The notes beneath the pieces were generated by a model. The model saw only the letters and a list, made by a program, of their open reading frames with translations. It was not told the origin of the DNA and ran no database searches. This document shows positions 1 through 8,583 of a stretch of 64,000 nucleotides of DNA, one piece after another. The position numbers and the translations under genes were made by a program. The stretch spans positions 1 to 64,000 of the forward strand of contig DUNK01000015.1 in assembly GCA_012839355.1 (NCBI GenBank), written 5' to 3'. Positions within the stretch are counted from its first letter, which is position 1. Every line of letters begins with the position of its first letter. Source of the DNA: Acholeplasma sp. Its GTDB lineage: Bacteria > Bacillota_I > Bacilli_A > Acholeplasmatales > UBA5453.

Positions 1-159
1 AGCCACAAGTTTACCTTCTTCGACTTCTACAGCAGCGATTGCTGGAGTTCCGCCGTTTACATCAAAAGTAACTTTGTGTTTCTTTGTTGTCTCACCACAT
101 GCTGCAAGTAATACTACAGCAAGAATAAGACCTAAAAATGCAAATAATCTTTTTCTCAT
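1..159 (-). CDS. Oligopeptide-binding lipoprotein, N-terminal fragment (window edge)
   Basis: Only the first 53 codons lie in the window; the gene continues beyond position 1. The start ATG at 157-159 follows a strong AGGAGG ribosome site. The product begins with a lipoprotein signal peptide whose lipobox LAAC places the lipidated Cys at residue 21, followed by the start of an InlB-type (Listeria-Bacteroides) repeat. It is a near copy of the N-terminus of the OppA protein at 57642-60275: bases 1-125 are identical to 60120-60244. It is therefore probably a second peptide-binding protein, though another lipoprotein with the same leader cannot be excluded. Confidence 0.75.
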   Translation of the reverse strand, partial: MRKRLFAFLGLILAVVLLAACGETTKKHKVTFDVNGGTPAIAAVEVEEGKLVA

Positions 160-551
160 ACTTCCTCCTTAATATTATGAAATATTTTTTTTGTTTTTTT
201 GAATCCTTGAAACCATTTGAATGTTGTGAATCTTAGTGTAGCTTTTTTTATTTCAAAATCACCACCCCATGTACTGCAAACTTTTATCATAGATAACTAT
301 AAGGCTTACTATAACGCAAACGCTTACAGAAAAACAATAATTTTAATGCGAGTCGATACTAAAAAATCTAACAATTTAGAAGTTTCAATAAAGTACACGC
401 ATTACATATGCCCATTTTTATTATACCACTTTTTTTTATAAATGCGAGATGTTTATTATAAACTATAATAATTAAAGGCTTATATTGTGCTCTTTTATTC
501 TCGCAAACTAATTATAACACACAAAAAAGGTCTTGTATAGATTTTTGAAGA
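160..551. other. Intergenic region without a supported gene
   Basis: Between the end of rseP and the partial lipoprotein gene lie about 390 very AT-rich bases. A short plus-strand reading frame at 217-441 has no ribosome site and no recognisable composition, so I do not call it. The region holds a cre-like element (315-328) and minus-strand promoter-like hexamers, including TATAAT read from 425 to 420. It is probably the regulatory region of the partial binding-protein gene. I see no tRNA or other structured RNA. Confidence 0.4.
315..328 (-). promoter_or_regulatory. cre-like site upstream of the partial lipoprotein gene
   Basis: Read on the minus strand the site is TGTAAGCGTTTGCG. It matches the Bacillus catabolite-responsive element TGWAARCGYTWNCW at 13 of 14 positions and lies about 155 bases before the start codon. 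A CcpA homologue is encoded at 27802-28803, so the regulator is present. Confidence 0.5.
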
Positions 552-2138
552 TTATAGTCTTATAATATCGTTAATTGTCACATATATTAAAAGTCCCATC
601 AACAAGAAAAAGAAAATATTATTAACAAGATTGTCGACTTTTTTCGGTATTTTCTTTCTTGTAACTGCCTCGATAGTGATAAAAAGCATTCTTCCACCAT
701 CTAATGCTGGTATTGGCAGCAAATTAAGTACGCCTACGTTAACACTTAAAAAAGCTGTAAATGCAAGCAATGTTAAAAAACCTTGACTCATCATTTTCCC
801 AATAACATTAAAAATGCCTACCGGACCACTTAGATCACTAACACCTACCTGTTTAGAACCACCAAATAAAAATCCTACGATTGTTATTACTTGGTAAAAT
901 GAATTCCATGCACTAACAAAAGGTTGTGTTAATGAATATCCTAAAGAAAACTTAGTTTGTGGATCAACACCTAACATAACATTGTATGAAGGATAACCTT
1001 GACTATTTAAAAACTTGTCTTCCCACGCCTGAATGGTTTTAGTCATTGTTTTATTTGTTCCATCAACTTCTCGTAAGAATATTACTTCTGCCGTTCCACC
1101 ATCCATAGTTTTCACAAGTTCAACTAAATCGTGCCAACTTGTAATAGTTGTTGTAACATCATTATATTTAACTTGTTGAATTATATCGCCTTTTTTTAAG
1201 ATGTCTTTTGTTTTACCGTAGCCAGTGCCAACAACAATTCCTTCTTCAAGAGTCTCATTTTTTATAACTTTTGAATCTGCAAAGTTAGCAATACCTATTC
1301 TAATAAGATCAATCGCAAAATCAACATATTCAACAATAGTCTCTTCGCCTCTTTTAATCTCAACTTTAACATTCTCATAACTATTTAAATTACCATAAAC
1401 CACACTTAAATCAGACCATTTTTCAACTAAATTATCATCAATAGATATTATTTTATCGCCCTTTTTAATGCCTACAACACTAGCAGGAAAATCTTTTGCG
1501 ACTTTACCAACAACATTATTATTTTGTGGTTTGCCTTGGATTGCCGCAACAACAAAAAACAAAAAGATTGCTAAAACAAAATTCATTAACGGACCCGCTA
1601 AAAGTGTTAAAAACTTTTGTAGATATGTTTTTGATTCAAAGCTACGATTGTAAGGTGCAATTTGCATCTTTCTTTTTTCGCCTAAAATATAAAACGCTTC
1701 TTCCATTACCTCATAACGTTTTTCTTCACCATCAACTATTCCTTCAATAAAAAGATGATTCGTTTCTTCTTCATCATAAATTTCGTGTTTAGTAACCTTT
1801 ATTAATATTTCTGATTTAACTTTATCCGTTAAAATGATTTCTTTTACTTTTCCATCTTCTAAGTTAAGACCAATTATTTCCCCATCTTTAATAAACTCAT
1901 CGCCAAACTCGCCTGCCATTGAAACAAATCCGCCAAGCGGAATAGCTCTTATTGAAAACTCAGTCTCTTCACCTTTTTTACTATAGATTTTCGGTCCAAA
2001 ACCGAGCGAATATTCAAAACATAAAATCTTAGCTTTTTTCGCAAAAATCAAATGTCCTAATTCATGAATCGCAATAATTGAACCTAAAATTATTACAAAC
2101 ACTAATAAATTAAGTATAATCATCCCAAATTCTAACAT
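552..2138 (-). CDS. rseP: RseP/RasP site-2 protease (intramembrane zinc metalloprotease)
   Basis: Intramembrane protease of the M50 family that cleaves transmembrane segments such as anti-sigma factors and signal-peptide remnants. The zinc motif HELGH is at residues 25-29 inside the first membrane helix, and the second family motif, with LDGG, is near residue 480 in a C-terminal helix. Two PDZ-like segments lie around residues 215-375. At 528 residues it is about 100 longer than Bacillus RasP, mainly in the soluble part. It is the last gene of the rpsB-tsf-pyrH-frr-uppS-cdsA-dxr-rseP block, as in Bacillus, and its ATG overlaps the end of dxr by seven bases. Confidence 0.93.
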   Translation of the reverse strand: MLEFGMIILNLLVFVIILGSIIAIHELGHLIFAKKAKILCFEYSLGFGPKIYSKKGEETEFSIRAIPLGGFVSMAGEFGDEFIKDGEIIGLNLEDGKVKEIILTDKVKSEILIKVTKHEIYDEEETNHLFIEGIVDGEEKRYEVMEEAFYILGEKRKMQIAPYNRSFESKTYLQKFLTLLAGPLMNFVLAIFLFFVVAAIQGKPQNNNVVGKVAKDFPASVVGIKKGDKIISIDDNLVEKWSDLSVVYGNLNSYENVKVEIKRGEETIVEYVDFAIDLIRIGIANFADSKVIKNETLEEGIVVGTGYGKTKDILKKGDIIQQVKYNDVTTTITSWHDLVELVKTMDGGTAEVIFLREVDGTNKTMTKTIQAWEDKFLNSQGYPSYNVMLGVDPQTKFSLGYSLTQPFVSAWNSFYQVITIVGFLFGGSKQVGVSDLSGPVGIFNVIGKMMSQGFLTLLAFTAFLSVNVGVLNLLPIPALDGGRMLFITIEAVTRKKIPKKVDNLVNNIFFFLLMGLLIYVTINDIIRL

Positions 2139-3268
2139 AAACTATATACCTCTTCTTTTATCTTCTTGTCAGTTTCAATGATTTCTTCTAATGTTGGGTT
2201 AGATACATTATCTTTAAACTCTTTCAAAACCTTTATGACAATCTCTTCTATTTCTAAAAAACTTATCTTTTCTTTAATGAATAAATTAACAGCGGCCTCG
2301 TTTGCTGCATTTAAGACTGTTGGATATAATCCTCCCTTTTTGCCTGCATCATACGCCGCTTTTAAAAGCGGATATTTTTCAAAACTTAAAGGATAAAACG
2401 ATAAATTTAAGTTTGTAAAATCTATCTCTTCTATTCCACTTTCTAATCTTTTTGGATAACTTAACGCTCCTAAAATAGGCATTCTCATATCAGGTTTTGC
2501 AAGAACCGCCTTAACTGAGCCATCATTAAATGTAACTATCCCATGAACAATTGATTCTTTATGTAAGACTGCTTTTATCTTATCGTAATCCATATCAAAC
2601 AAATAATGTGCTTCAATAACTTCTAAACCTTTATTCATCATCGTCGCAGAATCAACCGTAATCTTCGGTCCCATTTGCCAGTTAGGATGTTTTAAAGCAT
2701 CTTTTACTGTCACATTTTTTAGTTCTTCTTTATTATAATCCCTAAACGCTCCTCCACTTGCAGTAATAATTAGAGATTTAACATTTTTTATATCTTCACC
2801 TATTAATGCATTCATTAAAGCGTTATGTTCAGAATCAATTGGAATTAACTTAACTTCATATTCTTTTATGAGTTTCTTTATAAGGTGTCCTGCAGTAACT
2901 AATGTTTCTTTATTCGCTAAGGCAATATCTTTTTTACTTTTAATTGCTGCAACAGTCGGAACTAAACCAGCACTTCCACTAATCCCATTAACAACTATTC
3001 CTTTTTTAGGATAATTAACTAAACTAATTAAACCTTCATCACCACTAACAAATTTAACCCTAGGAAAGTCTTTTTCATATTTTAAGTCCTTTTCTCTTAG
3101 GCAAACAATCTCAGGTTTTAATGAATCTATTATTTCATAATGTTTATCTTTATTGCTAAAACCTAACGATATCCCTACAACTTTAAACTTATCAGTGTGC
3201 TTTAAGATAACATCTATCGTTTGAAGACCAATTGAACCAGTTGCGCCTAAAATATAAACATTTTTCAT
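2132..3268 (-). CDS. dxr: 1-deoxy-D-xylulose-5-phosphate reductoisomerase
   Basis: Cytosolic NADPH-dependent enzyme that converts DXP to MEP, the first committed step of the non-mevalonate isoprenoid pathway. Visible motifs are the N-terminal nucleotide-binding loop GATGSIG, the NKETLV segment, the metal and substrate loop DSEHNA, the ASGGAF segment and the HPNWQMG flexible loop. The length of 378 residues is typical. It supplies precursors for the undecaprenyl carrier made by neighbouring uppS. Its ATG overlaps the TGA stop of cdsA (ATGA), indicating translational coupling and use of TGA as a stop. Confidence 0.95.
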   Translation of the reverse strand: MKNVYILGATGSIGLQTIDVILKHTDKFKVVGISLGFSNKDKHYEIIDSLKPEIVCLREKDLKYEKDFPRVKFVSGDEGLISLVNYPKKGIVVNGISGSAGLVPTVAAIKSKKDIALANKETLVTAGHLIKKLIKEYEVKLIPIDSEHNALMNALIGEDIKNVKSLIITASGGAFRDYNKEELKNVTVKDALKHPNWQMGPKITVDSATMMNKGLEVIEAHYLFDMDYDKIKAVLHKESIVHGIVTFNDGSVKAVLAKPDMRMPILGALSYPKRLESGIEEIDFTNLNLSFYPLSFEKYPLLKAAYDAGKKGGLYPTVLNAANEAAVNLFIKEKISFLEIEEIVIKVLKEFKDNVSNPTLEEIIETDKKIKEEVYSLC

Positions 3269-4182
3269 ACTGGAAACACCACAATTAAAATTGTTAGTAA
3301 GAATACTAAAAAGACACTTGTTAGCATGGATGAATCAAATCTATCAACAACGCCGCCATGACCTGGGAAGATGTTGCCAAAATCTTTTATCTCATAGTTT
3401 CTTTTAAACTTTGAAGCGACTAAATCCCCTATTTGGCTAACGATAGTCGCAACAAATGTTATTGGTACAATAACTAGTGCTTGTAAACCTCTAGATAGTT
3501 CTCCTAGTTTTGAAAAACCTGTAAAAATCGTTTGTAAGTTCTCTGGGTTTAACGCCTCAGGATAAATATCGTAAAATAATACAAACAAACTCGCAAAGAT
3601 TGTGCCTGCGATACTACCAGCAATCGCTCCTTCAACACTCTTTTTAGGACTAATTACCGGTGCTAATCTTCTTTTTCCAAACTTTATACCGATAAAATAT
3701 GCAAACATATCAGTCATAATTGTAATTAAAAACAGGTAGATGATAAATCTTACACCCATCAACCTTAATATCGTGATTGAGGCAAAACTTAAACCAATAT
3801 AAAAAATCGTAATAAATGCACTACAAAGCAGTGACATATTATGATTCGGCATAAAAACGATACTCGCAAAAAGAATTAAAAATATTAATAGTAATATGGC
3901 GGTTAAATCAACTGCATAAAAATACTCTTCAACAACTTCAAATGTTATTACATCTGAAGCAAAAATCATCGCATAGTAAAAAAGTAGTGTCAGCAACATT
4001 ACAACAAACATAAAAGGCTTCGGAATTGTTTCTTTATTGCTAAACATTTTTAACATCTCATAACTACCACAAATAGTTAATAACGCCATTACGACTAAAA
4101 AGACCGGCAATAAATAACTAACAGTAAAAACCGGGATTAAAACTGCTAATAAAATTAAGCCTGTAATAACTCTTTTTTTCAT
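3265..4182 (-). CDS. cdsA: Phosphatidate cytidylyltransferase
   Basis: Integral membrane enzyme that makes CDP-diacylglycerol from phosphatidic acid and CTP for phospholipid synthesis. The 305 residues contain about eight hydrophobic helices, and the family signature is present near the C-terminus: KDFGNIFPGHGG followed by DRFDS. It ends in TGA and overlaps dxr downstream and uppS upstream by four bases each, so the three genes are tightly coupled. Confidence 0.94.
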   Translation of the reverse strand: MKKRVITGLILLAVLIPVFTVSYLLPVFLVVMALLTICGSYEMLKMFSNKETIPKPFMFVVMLLTLLFYYAMIFASDVITFEVVEEYFYAVDLTAILLLIFLILFASIVFMPNHNMSLLCSAFITIFYIGLSFASITILRLMGVRFIIYLFLITIMTDMFAYFIGIKFGKRRLAPVISPKKSVEGAIAGSIAGTIFASLFVLFYDIYPEALNPENLQTIFTGFSKLGELSRGLQALVIVPITFVATIVSQIGDLVASKFKRNYEIKDFGNIFPGHGGVVDRFDSSMLTSVFLVFLLTILIVVFPV

Positions 4183-4910
4183 CTCTTTAATCCCCCAAAT
4201 CTTCTTTCTCTTTTTTGATACTCTTTAATTGCTTTAATTAATTCTTGCTTATTAAATGCAGGCCAATGTTTTTTAGTAAAATAAAACTCAGCATAGCTGC
4301 ATTGTAGTAATAAAAAGTTAGATAATCGTTGTTCGCCTGATGTTCTAATTAAAAAATCAACAGGTTCTTTAACATATAGATACGGTAATACGTCTTCAAT
4401 TAAAAATGAATCTTTTTGATCTTTAATCATCTTTTTAATTGCCTCATCAATTTCCACCGATGATCCGTAATCAAACGCTAAGTTGAGTGTTAAACCCGTA
4501 TGATGCTTAGTTTCATTATAAAACTTATCAAATAGTTCGTTTAACTCTTTAGAAAACTTGCTTCTTCTACCTACTTGCTTAATAACGATGTTATGCTCAT
4601 CGCTTAACAATGTTTTTTTATTTCTTTCGTATAATTCAAAAGGTAACTTCATCAAATAATCTACTTCTTCTTTTGGTCTAGACCAATTTTCTGTAGAAAA
4701 AGCATAAAGCGTTAAATATTTGATGCCTAAAGAATCAGCTAAACGGGCAATCTTTAAGATATTATTAGCACCTACTTGATGTCCATAAGTTCGTGGCATC
4801 CCTCTTTTTCTTGCCCATCTACCATTTCCATCTAAAATAATTGCTAGATGTTTAGGCACTCCACCTTTTTTTAATTTTTCTATTTTTTTGTTAGCGTGTT
4901 TCTTTTCCAT
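4179..4910 (-). CDS. uppS: Undecaprenyl diphosphate synthase (cis-prenyltransferase)
   Basis: Condenses isopentenyl diphosphate units onto farnesyl diphosphate to make the C55 carrier lipid. The catalytic Asp motif LDGNGRWA and the downstream RTSGEQRLSN segment are clear. A GTG codon at 4922 would add MIKK, but it has no ribosome site; the ATG at 4910 follows a weak GAG about 11 bases upstream and gives 243 residues, close to the family norm. Basic residues dominate the first 20 positions. A carrier lipid suggests some cell-envelope polymer is made, but does not prove a peptidoglycan wall. Confidence 0.92.
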   Translation of the reverse strand: MEKKHANKKIEKLKKGGVPKHLAIILDGNGRWARKRGMPRTYGHQVGANNILKIARLADSLGIKYLTLYAFSTENWSRPKEEVDYLMKLPFELYERNKKTLLSDEHNIVIKQVGRRSKFSKELNELFDKFYNETKHHTGLTLNLAFDYGSSVEIDEAIKKMIKDQKDSFLIEDVLPYLYVKEPVDFLIRTSGEQRLSNFLLLQCSYAEFYFTKKHWPAFNKQELIKAIKEYQKRERRFGGLKR

Positions 4911-4974
4911 CTTTTTTATCACTCGTTTGTAATACTAAAGAATATTATACTAAATATTCATTAGTTTGTAAAAG

Positions 4975-4998
4975 AAAAAAGATGAGTTGCCCCATCTT
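4975..4998 (-). terminator. Rho-independent terminator downstream of frr
   Basis: On the minus strand AAGATG pairs with CATCTT across an eight-base loop, followed by six or more T residues. It separates frr and its trailing region from uppS, so uppS and the genes after it may need their own promoter. Confidence 0.6.
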
Positions 4999-5055
4999 TC
5001 CTTCTTTCATAATCTTTTGACTAGAACCAAAGTACTTTATTAGCTACTAATATCG

Positions 5056-5109
5056 TGATAATGTCAATTAACCACATAAATATCCATCCATTTTACCATC
5101 TAAACTCAC
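5056..5109 (-). other. Possible hydrophobic micro-ORF between frr and uppS
   Basis: A minus-strand frame encodes the 17-residue hydrophobic peptide MWLIDIITILVANKVLWF or nearly so. It is preceded about 35 bases upstream by AGGAGAG, and an alternative ATG in another frame lies nearer to that ribosome site and gives an 11-residue peptide. A terminator follows. Boundaries are approximate. This could be a small membrane peptide, a leader peptide or nothing. Confidence 0.2.
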
Positions 5110-5171
5110 TCTCCTTTAATTAAATAATATATTATTTTTAATTATTTTACAAGTAAGTAAGACTTCTTAAC

Positions 5172-5726
5172 TTAAATTGCCGTTATTTCTTCAATCTTCT
5201 TTTTGCCGCTTTCATCAACTTTTTCTACGTATTTATTAGTTAATTCTTGAATCTCATCTAAATTCGCATACTCAGCATCTTCTCTTAACTCTAATGCTTT
5301 TAACATTTCGTTGCCTTCACGGCGAATATTTCTAATCAAAACTTTTCCGCTTTCAACCAGTTTATCTACTTCCTTAGAAAGGTTTTTTCTTCTTTCTTCT
5401 GTCAATGCTGGTAATATTAAACGAATACCAACACCATCGTTTTGCGGATTTAAACCAATGTTTGCTGCTGAAATTGATCTTTCAATCTCTTTTAATATTC
5501 CTTTATCGTAAGGTTTAATATACAATTGGTTACCTTCAGGAATAGTAATGTTCGCAATTTGATTTAATGGTGTAGCAACACCATAATATTCAACTGTAAC
5601 TACATCTAAAAGCGCAGGGTTCGCTCTTCCTGTTCTAATTTTTGAGAATTCGCGCTCTGTTTGTTTAACAGCCTCTTCCATTCTCATTTCTAATTCTACA
5701 AATAATTCTGCTACACGCTCTTCCAT
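5172..5726 (-). CDS. frr: Ribosome recycling factor
   Basis: Cytosolic factor that splits post-termination ribosomes with EF-G. The 184 residues match the family length, and the conserved FSKIRTGRANPALLD segment, the central IRLILPALTEERRK and the helical C-terminus are all present. It lies 14 bases downstream of pyrH, with the canonical Firmicutes order pyrH-frr. It starts at ATG 5726 after an AGGAGG-type site. Confidence 0.96.
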   Translation of the reverse strand: MEERVAELFVELEMRMEEAVKQTEREFSKIRTGRANPALLDVVTVEYYGVATPLNQIANITIPEGNQLYIKPYDKGILKEIERSISAANIGLNPQNDGVGIRLILPALTEERRKNLSKEVDKLVESGKVLIRNIRREGNEMLKALELREDAEYANLDEIQELTNKYVEKVDESGKKKIEEITAI

Positions 5727-5740
5727 TATAAAAGCCTCCT

Positions 5741-6445
5741 TTAAACTATCTTAGTTCCTACTCTTTCACCTAAAATTGCTTTTTTAATATTTCCTTCTTC
5801 TAACATATCAAAAACTATAATATCAACTTTATTATCTTTACATAACGAAGCTGCTGTAGAATCCATAACTTCTAAACCTTTTTCTAAAACAATTTTATGA
5901 GTCATTTCAGTATATTTTTTCGCATCATTATATTTTCTCGGGTCTTTATCATAAACGCCATCAACACCATTTTTGCCCATTAAGATAACATCAGCATCTA
6001 ATTCTAACGCTCGAAGCGATGCTGCACTATCAGTTGAAAAATAAGGTAGGCCTGTACCACCAACAAAAATCATTACAACTTTCTCACTTAAAGCTTTTAA
6101 TGCTTTTCTTCTGATATATGGTTCAGCGACTTGTTTAATTTCAATTGAACTAGCAACTCTAACCGGTACATTTAACTTCTCAAGCGCGTCTTGTAAGGCT
6201 AGACCGTTCATCATCGTCCCAAGCATTCCCATATAGTCTGCTTGAGCACGACCCATACCAAGAGCTTCAGCTTGTTTGCCTCTCCAAAAGTTTCCACCAC
6301 CGACTACAATCCCAATTTCAACACCTAACTCATGGGCTTTCTTAATTTGTTTGGCGTATTGATTAACCATTTTTGGTTCAATCCCTAAGTCTGAACTACC
6401 TTTTAGGGCTTCACCACTCATTTTAATAATAACGCGTTTATACAT
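5741..6445 (-). CDS. pyrH: Uridylate kinase (UMP kinase)
   Basis: Bacterial UMP kinase of the amino-acid kinase fold, phosphorylating UMP to UDP in pyrimidine synthesis. Visible features are the N-terminal KMSGEAL phosphate-binding segment, the [10 protein letters not shown] loop, TDSAASLRA and the C-terminal domain with [10 protein letters not shown]. The length of 234 residues is typical. It sits between tsf and frr, with 15 bases to tsf. Confidence 0.96.
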   Translation of the reverse strand: MYKRVIIKMSGEALKGSSDLGIEPKMVNQYAKQIKKAHELGVEIGIVVGGGNFWRGKQAEALGMGRAQADYMGMLGTMMNGLALQDALEKLNVPVRVASSIEIKQVAEPYIRRKALKALSEKVVMIFVGGTGLPYFSTDSAASLRALELDADVILMGKNGVDGVYDKDPRKYNDAKKYTEMTHKIVLEKGLEVMDSTAASLCKDNKVDIIVFDMLEEGNIKKAILGERVGTKIV

Positions 6446-6460
6446 AGTTTTACCCCTTAC

Positions 6461-7351
6461 TTAAGCTTTAATTTGTCCACTTACTTCTGCTGCAAAATCC
6501 TCTTGACGCTTCTCAATTCCTTCACCAACCGCAAGTCTATAGTAGTTAGTGATTGTTGCATTTTCATTTTTAACATATTGTTTAACTTTTAAGTCTCCAT
6601 CTTTAACATAAGCCTGTTCTAAAAGACAGATTTCTTCTAGTTGCTTATTTAATCTACCTTCAACGATTCTTTCAATGATGTTTTCAGGTTTTGGTTTAGC
6701 TTCATGTTTGTTTTGTTCTAAAGCTTGATTTAATAAGATTTGTTTTTCTGAATCGATAAATGATTGTTCAACATCTTCTCTTGATAAATATCTAGGGTTT
6801 AATGCTGCGACATGCATTGCAATATTTTTCGCAACTTCTTCATCACCTTTAACAATAGTTAATGCTACAATGCTTCCACCCATATGAATATAATATCCAA
6901 ATGTTTCATCATCCTTCTTAACTACTTTTGTTACTCTTCTTAATTGAATATTTTCACCAATTGATGCTGTTGCTTCTTTTAATGTTTCTTCAATAGTTTT
7001 ACCTTTATAAGTGCCAGCTAGCGCTGCTTCAGTACTTTCAGGCATTAATTTTAGTAATGCTTCACCAATTGATTCTACTAAAGTTAAAAATCTTTCATTT
7101 TTTGCAACAAAGTCTGTTTCACTATTTACCTCATAAAGAATTGCAATATTGCCTTCAAATACAACGTTAACTAAACCTTCCGCAGCAATTCTTGATACTT
7201 TTTTAGCTGCTGAAGCAATTCCTTTTTCTCTTAAATAAACTACGGCTTTTTCCATATCACCGTTTGTTTCTACTAACGCTTTTTTACAATCCATCATTCC
7301 CGCGCCAGTTAATTCTCTTAATTCTTTTACTTGTTTTGCTGTTATTTCCAT
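6461..7351 (-). CDS. tsf: Translation elongation factor Ts
   Basis: Guanine nucleotide exchange factor for EF-Tu. The N-terminal UBA-like domain (VKELRELTGAGMMDCKKAL) and the NSETDFVAKNE segment are diagnostic; two core domains follow, total 296 residues. It is preceded by AGGAGGA and by its own good promoter at 7381-7409, in addition to any read-through from rpsB. Confidence 0.96.
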   Translation of the reverse strand: MEITAKQVKELRELTGAGMMDCKKALVETNGDMEKAVVYLREKGIASAAKKVSRIAAEGLVNVVFEGNIAILYEVNSETDFVAKNERFLTLVESIGEALLKLMPESTEAALAGTYKGKTIEETLKEATASIGENIQLRRVTKVVKKDDETFGYYIHMGGSIVALTIVKGDEEVAKNIAMHVAALNPRYLSREDVEQSFIDSEKQILLNQALEQNKHEAKPKPENIIERIVEGRLNKQLEEICLLEQAYVKDGDLKVKQYVKNENATITNYYRLAVGEGIEKRQEDFAAEVSGQIKA

Positions 7352-7380
7352 TTTATTAATAATCCTCCTATTTTTAATTT

Positions 7381-7409
7381 ATTATATCCTATTGAATCTT
7401 ATAATTCAA
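7381..7409 (-). promoter_or_regulatory. SigA-type promoter of tsf
   Basis: On the minus strand TTGAAT (7404-7409) and TATAAT (7381-7386) are separated by 17 bases. The -35 lies in an inverted repeat ATTGAAT/ATTCAAT (7391-7397 and 7404-7410) that could be an operator or a chance feature. Confidence 0.65.
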
Positions 7410-7427
7410 TTTGTAAACCTTTTCTAC

Positions 7428-7451
7428 AAAAAAGGGATATTTTAACCCCTT
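7428..7451 (-). terminator. Terminator or attenuator after rpsB
   Basis: On the minus strand AAGGG pairs with CCCTT around a ten-base AT-rich loop, followed by six T residues. The stem includes the rpsB stop codon region. Together with the tsf promoter just downstream it uncouples rpsB from tsf. Confidence 0.5.
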
Positions 7452-8424
7452 ATTGTTTTAATAATTCAATTAACTCTGCTTTCTTTAAAGCGCTATATCC
7501 GCTTAATCCGCGTTCTTTAGCAAGAGCTTTTAATTCAGCAACAGTTAACTCTTCATAGTTGATTTCTTCTTTGACTGGTTTTGCTTCTTCTTTAACTTCT
7601 TCTTTTTCAACAACTTTTTTAACTTCTTTGATTTCTTCTTTTAACTCATCATCTTCATCATGAGTATGATATGAAGTCATCGGCGCTTTATCTAACATTT
7701 CTTCTTGTGATACAAATTCATCACTAAAGACATGTACAACTTCTCCACCTTGACCTTCAATAATTGCTTTTTCAAATGTGCTAACAATTAACTTAACTGC
7801 TCTAATTGCATCATCATTAGCAGGAATTACATAATCGACTTCATCTGGATCACAATTTGTGTCAACGATTCCAAACACAGGAATATCTAAAATTCTTGCT
7901 TCTTTAATTGCGTTAGCTTCTTTTTTAGGATCAATAATGAAAATTGCTTGTGGTAATTCACGCATTTCTTTAATTCCGCCTAAAAGTTTTTCTAAACGTT
8001 CTCTTTTTCTAACTAAACCAACAACTTCTTTCTTAGTTAGTTTGGCAAAGATTCCTTTTTCTTCCATTTCATAGAGTTCATTTAAGTAATTGATTCTTCT
8101 TCTAATTGTATGGAAGTTTGTAAGGGTTCCACCTAACCATCTTTGATCAACATAATATTGACCTGTATTTGTTGCAGTTTCTTTAACTGCTTCTTGGGCT
8201 TGTTTTTTTGTACCAACAAATAAAACCTTACCACCATCTTGAACGATTTCTAACATAGCTTGATATGCTTTTTCAATTTCTTCTACCGTTCTTTTTAAGT
8301 CGATTATATATATACCATTTCTTGCAGTATAAATATACTCTTTCATTTTTGGGTTCCATCTTCTAGTCGTATGACCAAAGTGAACTCCCGCTTCTAATAA
8401 ATCTTTCATTGAAACTACTGACAT
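7450..8424 (-). CDS. rpsB: Ribosomal protein S2 with C-terminal Rho_N/SAP-like extension
   Basis: Small-subunit protein S2. Residues 1 to about 228 are a normal S2 with [13 protein letters not shown] near the N-terminus, FVGTKKQAQ and the [10 protein letters not shown] loop. A Glu/Lys-rich linker follows (about 240-287), then a C-terminal module at about 288-324 with [19 protein letters not shown]. That module has the helix-extended-helix pattern of Rho_N or SAP nucleic-acid-binding domains. Most S2 proteins stop near 250 residues, so this is a clear extension in frame with no break. It heads the translation block and has its own promoter and leader. Confidence 0.95.
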   Translation of the reverse strand: MSVVSMKDLLEAGVHFGHTTRRWNPKMKEYIYTARNGIYIIDLKRTVEEIEKAYQAMLEIVQDGGKVLFVGTKKQAQEAVKETATNTGQYYVDQRWLGGTLTNFHTIRRRINYLNELYEMEEKGIFAKLTKKEVVGLVRKRERLEKLLGGIKEMRELPQAIFIIDPKKEANAIKEARILDIPVFGIVDTNCDPDEVDYVIPANDDAIRAVKLIVSTFEKAIIEGQGGEVVHVFSDEFVSQEEMLDKAPMTSYHTHDEDDELKEEIKEVKKVVEKEEVKEEAKPVKEEINYEELTVAELKALAKERGLSGYSALKKAELIELLKQ

Positions 8425-8535
8425 TCTTTTTCCTCCATTTTTTGTTTTTACCTCTGTTTAAATTACATTAACACTCCACCTTGGCTAAGGCACTAGAAGG
8501 TTAACTGTTTAAACATGTGTATTTTTATGCCTTTA
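8425..8535 (-). promoter_or_regulatory. Structured 5' leader of rpsB mRNA
   Basis: About 105 bases of leader separate the promoter from the start codon. The transcript can fold a hairpin with CCTT-AGCC-AAGG at its tip and an outer TTAAC/GTTAA helix. S2 autoregulates its own mRNA leader in some bacteria, and this could be an equivalent element; no family match is claimed. Confidence 0.35.
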
Positions 8536-8537
8536 TT

Positions 8538-8566
8538 AATATAACATATCTAAATTTTATTTGCAA
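8538..8566 (-). promoter_or_regulatory. SigA-type promoter of rpsB
   Basis: On the minus strand TTGCAA (8561-8566), a 17-base spacer and TATATT (8538-8543), with an extended -10 TGT just upstream. This is among the best promoters in the window, as expected for a ribosomal operon. Confidence 0.7.
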
Positions 8567-8583
8567 TACGAAAGAACCTTTTT

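Noticed and set aside
217-441. Plus-strand 74-codon reading frame in the first intergenic region
   Set aside because: No ribosome site, no family pattern, and AT-rich spacer composition; it overlaps a cre-like site.
3265-3268. Possible use of TGA as tryptophan (mycoplasma code)
   Set aside because: TGA ends cdsA, rimM, sufU and sufD at the expected family length, all Trp codons read are TGG, and no long gene is broken by TGA.
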